The notes: generated by a model not told the origin, from the letters alone. 64,000 nt of DNA from Halolamina pelagica (GCF_900115675.1 NZ_FOXI01000002.1:336822-400821); one strand, 5' to 3'. Positions 50,566 through 61,038 are shown, counted from the first letter of the stretch. Translations and numbers: made by a program.

Positions 50566-52260
50566 CTAGCGGTCGACTTCGCCCATGATCGTGTCCAGGC
50601 TCCCCAGCGTCGCGATGAGGTCCGGGATCATGCCGCCGTTGGCCATCTCCGGCAGCGCCTGGAGGTTCGAGAACGACGGCCCCCGGATCTTGAACCGGCC
50701 GGGTTTCTGTGTGCCGTCGCTGCGGATGTAGATCCCCAGTTCACCCTTCGCGGCCTCGACGGTCTCGTACACTTCGGCACCCTCCGGCGGCTTGATGGTC
50801 CGCGGGACGCTCGCCTGAACCGTCCGGTCGGCGTCGGGCCACGTTTCGAGCAGATCGACACACTGATCGACGATCGCCGCTGACTCCTCCAGCTCCCGCA
50901 GGCGGACCAGCAGCCGGGCGTAGTTGTCACAGCCGTCCTCTGTCACGACGTCCCAGTCGAGTTCCTCGTAGTAGCCGTACGGATCGTCCCGCCGGACGTC
51001 GTAGTCGATGCCGGACCCGCGGGCGACGGGCCCGGTACAGCCGTACTGCTTTGCGACGTCGGGGTCGAGGTGGCCCGTGTCGACGGTCCGCATCTGGAGG
51101 ATCTCGTTCGCCGTCAGGAGGTCGTGGAACTCCTGGACACGCTCGGGGATCTCGCCGAGGAACTCCCGCACCGACTCGAAGAACTCGTCGCGGGGTTCGG
51201 GGAGATCCCAGACGACGCCGCCCAGCCGGAAGTAGTTGAACATCAGGCGTTGCCCGGTCACCGCCTCGAGGACGTCCTGAACCCGTTCGCGGGCCTGTAT
51301 GGCGTACATGAACGTCGCGGTGAAGTCGCCGATCACGTCGAGGGCGTAGGCCCCGACGGCGAGGAAGTGACCGAGCATCCGGCTGAGTTCGGCGGTGAAC
51401 GTCCGGAGCACCTGCGCGTACTCGGGGACGTCGATGTCCGCCAGTGACTCGGCCGCGCGGGCGTAGGCCCACTCGTTGCAGAGCCCGGCGCCGCTCCAGT
51501 CCCACCGGTCGGGGTAGGGCATGATCTGGTGGCGGTAGGTGCCGGACTCGCACATCTGCTCCTCACAGCGGTGGATGTAGCCGATGTCCGGTTCCACGTC
51601 CACGACCTGCTCGCCGTCGAGCGTCGCCTCCAGATGCATCACGCCGTGGGTCGCGGGGTGGTGCGGGCCGACGTTGAGGAACATCGTGTCGGTGTCGCCG
51701 GCGCCGCCCGCGCTGGCCCCCGCGTCCGTGGGGGACTGTTCGTTCTCCCGGAACGGGACGATCTGTGGCCGATCCTGGTCGTACGCCCGACTCAACGGGT
51801 GGCCCTGCCAGGTTTCCGGCAGGAGGATCCGGCGCAGGTCCGGGTGGTCGTCGTACTCGATCCCCATCAGGTCGTAGGCTTCCCGTTCGTGCCAGTCGGC
51901 GGTGCGGTACGCGTCGGTCCCGGACTGGCTCCGTTTATCGTCGAGTGGGACGGGGACGGCGACGCCGAGTTCCCGAGTGGGTTCGTCGTAGTCCCGGAGG
52001 AGGTAGACGCTCTCGGCGTGGGTGTCGTACTCCTGTGCGACCACGGCGGAGCAGTGATCGAGCCCGAGCCCCGCCCTGAGCGCGTCCAGGACGGCCGAGA
52101 CGCGGTCGGCACGGATCTCCAGCGCGGGGCTCTCGCCGATTTCACGTGACCCAACGACGGCGTCCCGCAAGTCGGCGTCGGCAAGGGTCCGTCGGGCGTC
52201 AGCGGCGAGCGAGTCGGTATCGTCGGCGACCGTCTCGGTAGCCGGCACTTGCTGAGACAC
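50566..52260 (-). CDS. nuoCD: NADH-quinone oxidoreductase subunits C/D fusion
   Basis: 564 residues from GTG 52260. The first 180 resemble NuoC (VVAQEYDTHAESVYLLRDYD, then WHEREAYDLMGIEYDDHPDLRRILLPE in outline); the rest is NuoD: NVGPHHPATHGVMHLEATLDGE, YIHRCEEQMCESGTYRHQIMPY, FNYFRLGGVVWDLPEP, TGPVARGSGIDYDVRRDDPYG and ending GSLDTIMGEVDR. These form the quinone-binding arm of complex I. No other nuo gene is adjacent, so this copy is isolated from the usual nuoAB-CD-HIJKLMN order. It is divergent from an HTH-10 regulator. Confidence 0.92.
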   Translation of the reverse strand: MSQQVPATETVADDTDSLAADARRTLADADLRDAVVGSREIGESPALEIRADRVSAVLDALRAGLGLDHCSAVVAQEYDTHAESVYLLRDYDEPTRELGVAVPVPLDDKRSQSGTDAYRTADWHEREAYDLMGIEYDDHPDLRRILLPETWQGHPLSRAYDQDRPQIVPFRENEQSPTDAGASAGGAGDTDTMFLNVGPHHPATHGVMHLEATLDGEQVVDVEPDIGYIHRCEEQMCESGTYRHQIMPYPDRWDWSGAGLCNEWAYARAAESLADIDVPEYAQVLRTFTAELSRMLGHFLAVGAYALDVIGDFTATFMYAIQARERVQDVLEAVTGQRLMFNYFRLGGVVWDLPEPRDEFFESVREFLGEIPERVQEFHDLLTANEILQMRTVDTGHLDPDVAKQYGCTGPVARGSGIDYDVRRDDPYGYYEELDWDVVTEDGCDNYARLLVRLRELEESAAIVDQCVDLLETWPDADRTVQASVPRTIKPPEGAEVYETVEAAKGELGIYIRSDGTQKPGRFKIRGPSFSNLQALPEMANGGMIPDLIATLGSLDTIMGEVDR

Positions 52261-52347
52261 ATGTCGGTGTTCCCCCCGCATCCACTGGGGGGTTCTGCCG
52301 CACTCGAACGGGTATTCTTAAGCGACGACGGGCCAACCCCGCGGCCG

Positions 52348-53010
52348 ATGAAGTACGTTCGCCTGCGTGTCACGTTCTCGGCCGAGACGATCAACCCCGT
52401 GCACGCGGCCATCTGCGACGCCGACGCGGTCGACCGTGACGTGTTGCTCCACGAGGACCGCTCCGGGCCGCCCCCGGACACGCTGCTCTACCACGTCGAC
52501 GGCGACCCGGACGCCTTCGCCGGGATGCTCGGAGACGCGCCCGGCGTGCTGGAGTGGGCGTTCACTGCGGTCAAGGACGGGACGTTCTACGCGTTCGTCG
52601 AGGAGGCGCCCCCCGAGGGCGACGAGGAGATACTCGACGCCCTCTCCCGGACCGGCATCATGGCCGTGCCGCCGATCGAGTTCGCGTCAGACCGCTCGGC
52701 GACGCTCACCGTCGTCGGGACCGCGGGTGCGATCCGCCCGGCGCTCGAGGGCCTCCCCGGCGAGATGGGGATGGAGGTCATCCGCGTCGGCGAGTACGAC
52801 CGCCGGCGCGAACTGTTCGACTCGGGGCTGACGGGCCGCCAGCGCGAAGCCATCGCGGCCGCGGTCGATGCCGGCTACTACGACAGCCCCCGTCGCGGGT
52901 CGATCGACGACGTGGCGGCGGCACTCGACGTGGCCCCGTCAACCGCCGCCGAACACCTGCGGAAGGCCGAGAGCCGAGTGATGGCGGCGGTGTCGGGTGC
53001 CGACGACTGA
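52348..53010 (+). CDS. HTH-10 (Bat-type) transcriptional regulator
   Basis: 220 residues from ATG 52348 (MKYVRLRVTFSAETINP). The N-terminal 150 residues are a ligand or protein-interaction domain of the haloarchaeal bacterio-opsin activator type. The C-terminal 60 are the HTH-10 domain (LTGRQREAIAAAVDAGYYDS and DVAAALDVAPSTAAEHLRKAESRVM in outline). A TATA-like GTATTCTTA lies about 30 bp upstream. It is divergent from the lone nuoCD and adjacent, convergently, to the PAS kinase, so one of these may be its target. Confidence 0.88.
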   Translation: MKYVRLRVTFSAETINPVHAAICDADAVDRDVLLHEDRSGPPPDTLLYHVDGDPDAFAGMLGDAPGVLEWAFTAVKDGTFYAFVEEAPPEGDEEILDALSRTGIMAVPPIEFASDRSATLTVVGTAGAIRPALEGLPGEMGMEVIRVGEYDRRRELFDSGLTGRQREAIAAAVDAGYYDSPRRGSIDDVAAALDVAPSTAAEHLRKAESRVMAAVSGADD

Positions 53011-53022
53011 GCCCCGGTACCG

Positions 53023-55155
53023 TCAGGCCTCGTCGACGCCCGTGAACTCGAAGCGGGCGCCGCCCTCGGCGCTCTCGGTCAGCCGGATCGACCAGTCGTG
53101 GGCCTCGGCCACCTGCTCGACGATCGTCAGGCCGAACCCAGTCCCCTCGCCGGTGGTGTAGCCCGTCTCGAACACCGAGTCGCGTTGGTCCACAGGGATG
53201 CCCGGGCCGTCGTCGGCGACGTAGAAGCCGTCGTCCAGGTCGCCCACCGTGACGGTGACGCCGGGGCCGCCGTGCTCTGTCGAATTCCGGAAGAGGTTCT
53301 CGAACAGCTGTGCGAGCCGGCTTCGGTCCGCGGAGACGGTCCCCGTGACGGTCGCCCGGAGCGTGGCCTCGTCGGTAGCGACGCTCGACCACGCGCGCTT
53401 GACGACCGATTCGAGGGCGACCGGCTCGGTGACGGTCGCGAGTTCGCCCTGCTGAGCCAGTCCGAGGAGGCTGTCGATCAGTGCGTTCATGCGCTCGTGA
53501 GCGTCGGCGACGTGCTCGAGGTGCTCGCTGTCGCAGTCCTCGGCTGCCAGTTCGAGCCGCCCCTCTGCGACGTTCAGCGGGTTGCGCAGGTCGTGGGAGA
53601 CGATGGAGGCGAACCGCTCCAGGCGGCGCTCGCGCTCCTTGCGTTCGGTGATGTCGCGGCCGACGCTCAGAACCGCTGTCTCCCCCTGGTAGCTGATGAG
53701 CGTCGAACTGATCTCGACGGGGATCCGCTCGCCCGATTTGGTCTCGTGGACCGTCTCGAACACCTGCACCTCGTCCTCCGGCATCCCCTCGATCAGCGCC
53801 GTGATCTCCTCGGGATCGGTGCCGGCGTCGATGTCGTGGGGGCCCATCTCCAGTAGCTCCTCGCGGTCGTAGCCGATCCGTTCGACGGCGGCGTCGTTGA
53901 CCGCGAGGAACTCCCCGTCGGTGCTGATGACCCACACCGTGTCGTCCATCCCGTTGATGAGCTCCTCGTACTCCTGCTGGACGCGCTCGAGTTCGCGCTC
54001 GCGCGCCTTGCGCTCGGTCACGTCCCGACTGATCACGGCGAACAGCGCCTCGTCGACGGCGTCGATGCGACGGATGTGGACCTCGACGGGGAACGTCGAG
54101 CCGTCGGCGCGCTCGTACTCGCTCTCGAACCGGCGGCTGTCGCCGGGCTCCATGCGCTCCCAGATCCCGGCGGCCGACGCCGAGTCGATCGAGCAGTCGA
54201 TCTCCCACACCTTCATCCCGATCAGCTCCTCGCGGTCGTAGCCGGTTTTCTCACAGAGCCGCGCGTTGGGTTCGGAGATCGTCCCGTCTGCGTCGTGGAG
54301 GTTGATCATGTCCGGCGACTGCTCGAACAGCGCCTCCAGTCGCGCGGTGGTCTCCTGGAGCCGGTTTTCGCGGCGCTCTCGCTCGGTCACGTCGGTGATG
54401 AACCCCTCGAGGTGGGTCAGTTCGCCGTCCTCGTAGACGCCGCGGCCGCGCTCCCACATCCAGCGGGTCTCGCCGTCGCGGGTGCGGATCCGGTAGCTGA
54501 GTTCGAACCGACCCCGCTCCTCGAGGGAGTCCTGGACGCGGGCCCAGGTCTCCTCGCGGTCCTCGGGGTGGATCACGTCCGACCCCCACTGCACGTCGCC
54601 GTTCTCCAACGATTCGGCGTCGTAGCCCGTCATGGCGGCGACCTCGCCCTCGACGGCCTCCATCGGCCACGCGGGGGCGTTCCGGCAGCGGTAGACCATC
54701 CCGGGGAGGTTGCTGATCAGCCGCTCGAGCCGGCGGGTCCGGCGGGTCAACAGCTGCTCGGAGCGGTAGGCCCCAACGGCGTTCTCGATCCGGTTGGCCA
54801 GTACCGCGTACTGGCCGGTGCCGCGTTCCTTCTGGAGGTAGTCGGTGACGCCGGCGGAGATGGCCTCGCTGGCGATCTCCTCGCTGCCCTTCCCGGTGTA
54901 GAGGATGAACGGGAGGTCGGGGTACGCCTCACGGACGGCTTCGAGCAGTTCGATTCCGTTGCGGTCGGGCATCTCGTAGTCGGCGACGACGCAGTCGACC
55001 CCGGCGCCGAGGCGCTCGAGTGCGGCGTCGGCGCCGATCGCCGTCTCGGCGACGATCCGATCGTCCTCGCGCTGGAGGTAGGTGGCCGTCATCGACGCGA
55101 GGTCGGGGTCGTCGTCGACGAGGAGGACGCGGATCGCGCTGCCGGGGTCGTCCAT
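53023..55155 (-). CDS. Hybrid response-regulator/multi-PAS histidine kinase
   Basis: 710 residues from ATG 55155. Order: receiver (about 8-120, phospho-acceptor D59 in VVADYEMPD), three PAS domains (about 150-500: LEGFITDVTERERRENRL, FAVISRDVTERKARERELER, AVLSVGRDITERKERERRLER mark the PAC ends), H-box SIVSHDLRNPLN near 512-523, N-box FRNSTEHGG, G1 ADDGPGIP and G2 TGEGTGFGLTIVEQVAEAH. No membrane segment is seen, so it is a soluble sensor, probably for redox or light through PAS cofactors. The frame also allows GTG 55167. A Bat-type regulator is convergent next door. Confidence 0.9.
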   Translation of the reverse strand: MDDPGSAIRVLLVDDDPDLASMTATYLQREDDRIVAETAIGADAALERLGAGVDCVVADYEMPDRNGIELLEAVREAYPDLPFILYTGKGSEEIASEAISAGVTDYLQKERGTGQYAVLANRIENAVGAYRSEQLLTRRTRRLERLISNLPGMVYRCRNAPAWPMEAVEGEVAAMTGYDAESLENGDVQWGSDVIHPEDREETWARVQDSLEERGRFELSYRIRTRDGETRWMWERGRGVYEDGELTHLEGFITDVTERERRENRLQETTARLEALFEQSPDMINLHDADGTISEPNARLCEKTGYDREELIGMKVWEIDCSIDSASAAGIWERMEPGDSRRFESEYERADGSTFPVEVHIRRIDAVDEALFAVISRDVTERKARERELERVQQEYEELINGMDDTVWVISTDGEFLAVNDAAVERIGYDREELLEMGPHDIDAGTDPEEITALIEGMPEDEVQVFETVHETKSGERIPVEISSTLISYQGETAVLSVGRDITERKERERRLERFASIVSHDLRNPLNVAEGRLELAAEDCDSEHLEHVADAHERMNALIDSLLGLAQQGELATVTEPVALESVVKRAWSSVATDEATLRATVTGTVSADRSRLAQLFENLFRNSTEHGGPGVTVTVGDLDDGFYVADDGPGIPVDQRDSVFETGYTTGEGTGFGLTIVEQVAEAHDWSIRLTESAEGGARFEFTGVDEA

Positions 55156-55268
55156 GCTGTACGGCACGCAGCAGTACCCCCGTCGTCAAAAAGGCGCGGG
55201 AAGCGCGATCAGTCGTCTTTCAGTGACGCGCGGCGGGCGGGAACGCGACGGACGAGCTCCCGGCCGGC

Positions 55269-56792
<1,524 letters not shown>

Positions 56793-56840
56793 GTGTCCGA
56801 ACAGTGGGGGCGTCGGCGTGATAAAGCCTATCGGTCCCCC

Positions 56841-57719
56841 TCAGCGACCCTCCCGCTCGGCCTCGCCGGCGCGGGTCTCGATCGCCCCCTTCAGCGCCGT
56901 GGCGGCGAAGGTGTGATCGGGCCTGACACTCACGAAGTCGAGGAACTCCCGGGCCGCCAGCAGTTCCTGGGCGTCGTAGTGCTCCAGTGCGGCGTCGACC
57001 GAAGCCTTCGCGCCGATCAACGGCTCCAGTGCCGCGAGCGCACACGCGAGGTCGTAGGAACGCGCCGCCGCCATCGTCGCCCCGTTGTCCTCGCGGACGT
57101 TGGTGGCGTCGATGACGTAGACCTCGCCGTCACCGGGAGCCTGCGGCTCCCGGTTGCCCGAGGAGCTTCGCTCCTCGCCGTCGACGACCAGCACGTTCTC
57201 CGCCCGCAGGTCGCCGTGGGCCAGCCCGTGGTCGTGCATCCGGTGCAGCGCCCCGAACACCTCGGGGGCGAGACGGCGTTCCGTCGGCCGGGCCAGTTCG
57301 TCGAGCGTCCGGAAGTCGGGGAGGTACTCCATCACCAGCACGCCCATCCCCTCGATCTCCAGCGCCTCGACGGGTTCCGGGGCGTTCACGCCCACCTCGC
57401 GCAGGCGCTCGGTGGCCTCCAGTTCGTGCTGGGCCATCTCGTAGGGCGTGCCGTAGTGGCCGAAGAACCCCTCCGTCCCCGAGGAGAACGCGCCGAGGTT
57501 CCGCGTCGCGGTAAAGAGCGCGTGGACCAGCGAGTTCTGCTCGGTCACCAGCTTCACGAAGTACTCGTCGTCGAGCACCAGCGGCGTCGAGAGCCAGTTG
57601 TCGGCGTCCAGAAACCGTACGTGGACGGTCTCGCGGTCGTACCGCTCCGCGAGTTCACGGACGACCGACTCGATCCGGGACCACTCCGGCCGGCCCCGGA
57701 CGAGTTTCCGGAGTTCCAT
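56841..57719 (-). CDS. RIO/Bud32-like atypical protein kinase
   Basis: 292 residues. The catalytic loop is HRMHDHGLAHGDLRAENVLVVDGE in outline (near 160-182) and the metal-binding Asp is in YVIDATNVR. The ATP-binding region is less typical (LDDEYFVKLVTEQNS holds the probable lysine). RIO-type kinases act in ribosome maturation or as ATPases; the target is unknown. Residues about 180-195 (EERSSSGNREPQAPGD) are encoded by the double-hairpin sequence at 57132-57176 and lie in the loop between the catalytic loop and the metal motif, where an insertion is tolerable. Confidence 0.85.
   Translation of the reverse strand: MELRKLVRGRPEWSRIESVVRELAERYDRETVHVRFLDADNWLSTPLVLDDEYFVKLVTEQNSLVHALFTATRNLGAFSSGTEGFFGHYGTPYEMAQHELEATERLREVGVNAPEPVEALEIEGMGVLVMEYLPDFRTLDELARPTERRLAPEVFGALHRMHDHGLAHGDLRAENVLVVDGEERSSSGNREPQAPGDGEVYVIDATNVREDNGATMAAARSYDLACALAALEPLIGAKASVDAALEHYDAQELLAAREFLDFVSVRPDHTFAATALKGAIETRAGEAEREGR
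57132..57176 (-). repeat. Double-hairpin palindromic element, copy in the RIO-type kinase gene
   Basis: First stem ACCGGGAGCC (57132-57141), loop TGC, GGCTCCCGGT (57145-57154), all ten pairs perfect. Linker TGCCC. Second stem GAGGAGC (57160-57166), loop TTC, GCTCCTC (57170-57176). It is in frame and encodes EERSSSGNREPQAPGD. The layout equals that at 5039-5077. Confidence 0.75.
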
Positions 57720-57806
57720 CGTGGGCCGGTAGGGAGTGCGACGGCATAAACGACGGTGGCCGCGCCGCCGTCCCAGCCCCGTGCCAACCGCATCAGCGAC
57801 CGAGAA

Positions 57807-57840
57807 ATGTATTGTTCAACATACATTAGAATTATAAATA
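57807..57840 (+). promoter_or_regulatory. Palindrome and TATA box of the haem peroxidase gene
   Basis: A near-palindrome (57807-57826), ATGTAT then TGTTCAACA then TACAT, with one bulged base, lies directly upstream of the TATA box TTATAAATA (57832-57840). The TATA centre is about 25 bp from ATG 57861, so the mRNA is probably leaderless. The palindrome position (about -35 to -55) suits an activator. Confidence 0.55.
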
Positions 57841-57860
57841 GTTGGTAGTCCGTTGGTGAC

Positions 57861-59804
57861 ATGGCTCACCACCACCGCCTCGACGAGCAGCGGGGGATGA
57901 ACGAGGCGGCGACCACGGCCAGCGGCCGCGTGCGGAGCCATCGCTTCTCGAACCGGTTCGCGGGGCTCGATCCGTACACCCCCGCCGACGCGTTCCTCGA
58001 GGCGCTCGGCGGCGTCGAACCCGACGGCGGTAGCGTCGACGGGCCGATGCTCGGGGATCCGGGGCGCGAAAAGGTCGCGGACGCCGACGCCGGGATCGCC
58101 TTCTTCGGACAGTTCATCGACCACGAGATCACGTTCGACCCCACGTCGGAACTGGAGCGCCGCAACGACCCGCGAGGGCTGCGGAACTTCCGAACGCCCG
58201 CGCTGGACCTCGATTCGGTGTACGGGGGCGGTTCGGAGGTCCGCCCGTTCCTCTTCGACGACCGCGACGGGGCGAAACTGCTCACGGGCGCGGCGGAGCC
58301 GACCCCGACCGACGAGGGCGCCCCGCGGGCGGCCCGCTTCGGGGCGACCGACCTCCAACGGAACCGCCAGGGGAGCGCGCTGCTCACCGACCCGCGCAAC
58401 GACGAGAACCTCGTGATCTCGCAGTTCCAACTGGCGTTCGTGAAGTTCCACAACCGGGTCGTCGACTACCTCCGGTCGGGCGGCGGCCACGCGCTGCTCG
58501 GCGACGACGAGGACGTGTACGACGCCGCGAAGCGGCTCGTCAGGTGGCACTACCAGTGGCTCGTCCGCCACGAGTTCCTCCCGACGGTGTGCGACCGGTC
58601 GGTGCTCGACGACATCGAGGCCACCGGCCGATCCTACTTCCTGCAGCCGGACGACCCCGTCTCGATCCCGGTCGAGTTCGCCGGGGCGGCCTACCGGTAC
58701 GGCCACAGCCAGATCCGGGATCGCTACACCGTGAACGACGACGCGCGGGACGTGCAGTTCTTCCCCGGCCCGGCGCCCGAAAACGTCGACGTGCTCGCGG
58801 GAGCGATGGCCGGCGAGGACCGCCCACCGGCGGGTGTCGTCGAGGAGGAGACGGACCGGAACCTCAACGGTTTCGGCCCCGTTCCGGAGGAGGTGGTGAT
58901 CGACTGGCGCTACTTCTTCGATCACGAGCCCGGGGCCGACGGCTCGACCGCCCAGCCCTGCCGCCCGATCGACACCGCGATGGCGCCGGCGCTCATGCTG
59001 CTCCCGTTCATCAGCCACGGCCCGGCGTCGCTGGCAACGCGGAACCTCCTGCGCGGCAAAGCGCTGGGACTGCCGTCGGGCCAGGCGGTGGCCGAACGGA
59101 TGGGGATCGACCCGCTCGACAACGACGAGATCCCCCTCCCCGGCGAAACGACCTACGGCGAGTACCTCCGGTCGGTCCACCGCGGGGCGGAGACCGAGGC
59201 ACCACTGTGGCTCTACGTCCTCGGGGAGGCGGCGGTCCAGGAGGACGGACATCGCCTCGGCGCGGTCGGCAGCCGGATCGTCGGCGAGGTCGTCCGGGGG
59301 ATGATCGACGCCGACGGCCGGGCGTACGTCAACGAGGACCCCGAGTGGACGCCGACGCTGCCGCGCCCCGTCTCCGAGGGGGTCGACGACCGCTACCGGT
59401 TCGCCGACCTGCTCCAGTTCGCCACCGGTCCGGCCCCGGACGGTCTCACGCTCACGGCCGTCGACGGCGACGGGAGCGGCGACGCGCCGGACACGCCCGA
59501 GGGCGACCGAACCAACGGCGAGGCGGTGTTGCTCGAACACGCCGGTTCCGGCCCGCTCTCCCTGGGCGGGTACCAGTTCGACTACGGGGAACAGACCGAG
59601 ACGGTCGACGCTCTCGAGGAACCCGTCGCGCCCGGGGAGCGGATCGTCGTCTATACCGGGTCCGGACCGGCGTCGACCGACGACGTCGGCGCTCGCGTCG
59701 TCACCTTCGACCGGGAGGCTGCCGCGATCGACGACGGGGGCGAACCGGTGGTCGTCCGGACGCCGACGGGCGAGGTCATCGCGTTCGGCGAGTACGGCGG
59801 CTGA
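57861..59804 (+). CDS. Animal-type haem peroxidase with C-terminal lamin-tail-like domain
   Basis: 647 residues. The peroxidase-cyclooxygenase fold is shown by FFGQFIDHEITFDPTS (distal His H88), LDLDSVYGGG, RNDENLVISQFQLAFVKFHNRVVDYL in outline, and YRYGHSQIRDRY (proximal His near 280). Cofactor attachment and halide oxidation are known in this superfamily; the archaeal substrate is unknown. The last ~100 residues (NGEAVLLEHAGSGPLSLGGYQF, then GERIVVYTGSGPASTDDVGARVV) look like a lamin-tail (LTD) beta sandwich, often found on surface or secreted proteins. No signal peptide is seen. The promoter has a strong palindrome. Confidence 0.85.
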   Translation: MAHHHRLDEQRGMNEAATTASGRVRSHRFSNRFAGLDPYTPADAFLEALGGVEPDGGSVDGPMLGDPGREKVADADAGIAFFGQFIDHEITFDPTSELERRNDPRGLRNFRTPALDLDSVYGGGSEVRPFLFDDRDGAKLLTGAAEPTPTDEGAPRAARFGATDLQRNRQGSALLTDPRNDENLVISQFQLAFVKFHNRVVDYLRSGGGHALLGDDEDVYDAAKRLVRWHYQWLVRHEFLPTVCDRSVLDDIEATGRSYFLQPDDPVSIPVEFAGAAYRYGHSQIRDRYTVNDDARDVQFFPGPAPENVDVLAGAMAGEDRPPAGVVEEETDRNLNGFGPVPEEVVIDWRYFFDHEPGADGSTAQPCRPIDTAMAPALMLLPFISHGPASLATRNLLRGKALGLPSGQAVAERMGIDPLDNDEIPLPGETTYGEYLRSVHRGAETEAPLWLYVLGEAAVQEDGHRLGAVGSRIVGEVVRGMIDADGRAYVNEDPEWTPTLPRPVSEGVDDRYRFADLLQFATGPAPDGLTLTAVDGDGSGDAPDTPEGDRTNGEAVLLEHAGSGPLSLGGYQFDYGEQTETVDALEEPVAPGERIVVYTGSGPASTDDVGARVVTFDREAAAIDDGGEPVVVRTPTGEVIAFGEYGG

Positions 59805-59819
59805 GTCCGCCCGCGCGGG

Positions 59820-60050
59820 TCACGCGTCGGCGGTGACCCACGCTCGGATCAGTTCGTTCACGTTGTACAGCAGGATCCCCACCGAGAGCAGCGTCGTCGC
59901 GAAGTAGACCACCAGCGCGGGCGGGCCGCCGACGGCGGTGCCCAGGATCCCGCCGGCGAGCCCGAGGACGGTGAGTTCGGCCCACGTCACGACGACGCGC
60001 GAGCCCAGGTTCGGGGGGGCACGCGTCGACGACCCGTCGGCCTCAGCCAT
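59820..60050 (-). CDS. Small membrane protein coupled to cydB
   Basis: 76 residues, MAEADGSSTRAPPNLGSRVV and onward, with two helices (VTWAELTVLGLAGGILGTAV and PPALVVYFATTLLSVGILLYNV). Its start overlaps the cydB stop in ATGGCTGA, matching the cydA/cydB overlap ATGACTGA. Bacterial bd oxidases carry tiny subunits (CydX type), so this may be an accessory or assembly subunit; it is larger and has two helices, so homology is not implied. Confidence 0.75.
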   Translation of the reverse strand: MAEADGSSTRAPPNLGSRVVVTWAELTVLGLAGGILGTAVGGPPALVVYFATTLLSVGILLYNVNELIRAWVTADA

Positions 60051-61038
60051 ACGTCTCCCCGCTCTCGATCGGCCCGCTGAAGACGGAGTAGAGGACGCCG
60101 AAGTACGACAGCACGATCGGGAGCAGCAGCGCCATCATGATCGTCATGAGGTTCAGCGGGAGCGTCGAGACGATCCCCTCCGAGACACTCAGGCCCGTGG
60201 CGCGATCGACGGCCGGGAACATCGTCACCGCGATCACCGTGACGAGCCCGAACACGAGGCCCCCGACCGACGCGAAGGCGGCGAGGTACTCCCCGCGGCG
60301 CGTGGCGACGACGTAGCCCGCGACCAGCGCGACCGAGAGCAGGACCAGCGCGATCACCGGCAGGGAGAGCAGCGCCGACTGCAGCGCGGGCGTCGTGACG
60401 TAGACGGCCACGAGCGTCAGTGCGACGAGACCCAGGTACGCGACCGCCGCGCGAGTCCCGTACCGGCTGGCGTCGTCCCGGAGCGAGCCGCGGGTTTTGA
60501 GCCCGAGGAAGGCGGCGCCGTCGGCGACCGTGAGCGCGACGACCGCCAGCCCGCCGAGCACGCCGGGCACCGAGACGATCCCGGCGACCCCGGTGAGCCA
60601 GTTGATCGCGAACACCCCGAGCAGGAACGGCGTCAGCGCGCTGCCGACGACGAACGCGTACCCCCAGTACCGCCGCCACTGGTCGTCCTCCCGCTCCTCG
60701 TACATCTCCGGGGAGAGCCCCCGCAGCCCGAGCGCGGCGAGGATCGCGAACATCAGCAGGTAGTAGCGGCTGAAGAGGTTGGCGTACACCTCGGGGAACG
60801 CGGCGAACAGCGCGCCGCCGAACACCACCAGCCACACCTCGTTGCCGTCCCAGAACGGTCCGATCGCGGCGAGCAGCGTCTCCTTCTCCTCGGCGTCCTC
60901 GCGGGTGGCGAAGAGGATCCCGATCCCGAAGTCGAACCCGTCGAGGAACAGGAACATCCCCAGCACGAAGAAGACGAGGCCGAACCAGATCTCCGGGAGC
61001 GGGAGCCCGAACAGCGCCTCGCCCGCGAGATCAGTCAT
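60043..61038 (-). CDS. cydB: Cytochrome bd-type quinol oxidase, subunit II
   Basis: 331 residues with about nine membrane segments, beginning MTDLAGEALFGLPLPEIWFGLVF; the family segment FLDGFDFGIGILFATREDAEEKETLLAAIGPFWDGNEVWLVVFGGALFAAFPEVYA in outline is clear. CydB holds no haem ligand but is needed with CydA for quinol oxidation and O2 reduction to water. Its start overlaps the cydA stop by 8 nt, and the small membrane gene overlaps its own end in the same way. Confidence 0.95.
   Translation of the reverse strand: MTDLAGEALFGLPLPEIWFGLVFFVLGMFLFLDGFDFGIGILFATREDAEEKETLLAAIGPFWDGNEVWLVVFGGALFAAFPEVYANLFSRYYLLMFAILAALGLRGLSPEMYEEREDDQWRRYWGYAFVVGSALTPFLLGVFAINWLTGVAGIVSVPGVLGGLAVVALTVADGAAFLGLKTRGSLRDDASRYGTRAAVAYLGLVALTLVAVYVTTPALQSALLSLPVIALVLLSVALVAGYVVATRRGEYLAAFASVGGLVFGLVTVIAVTMFPAVDRATGLSVSEGIVSTLPLNLMTIMMALLLPIVLSYFGVLYSVFSGPIESGETYG

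Noticed and set aside
52272..52292. CCCCCC / GGGGGG repeat before the HTH-10 gene
   Set aside because: Perfect 6-bp homopolymer arms arise easily in GC-rich DNA; no second base-pair pattern or gene link supports a function.
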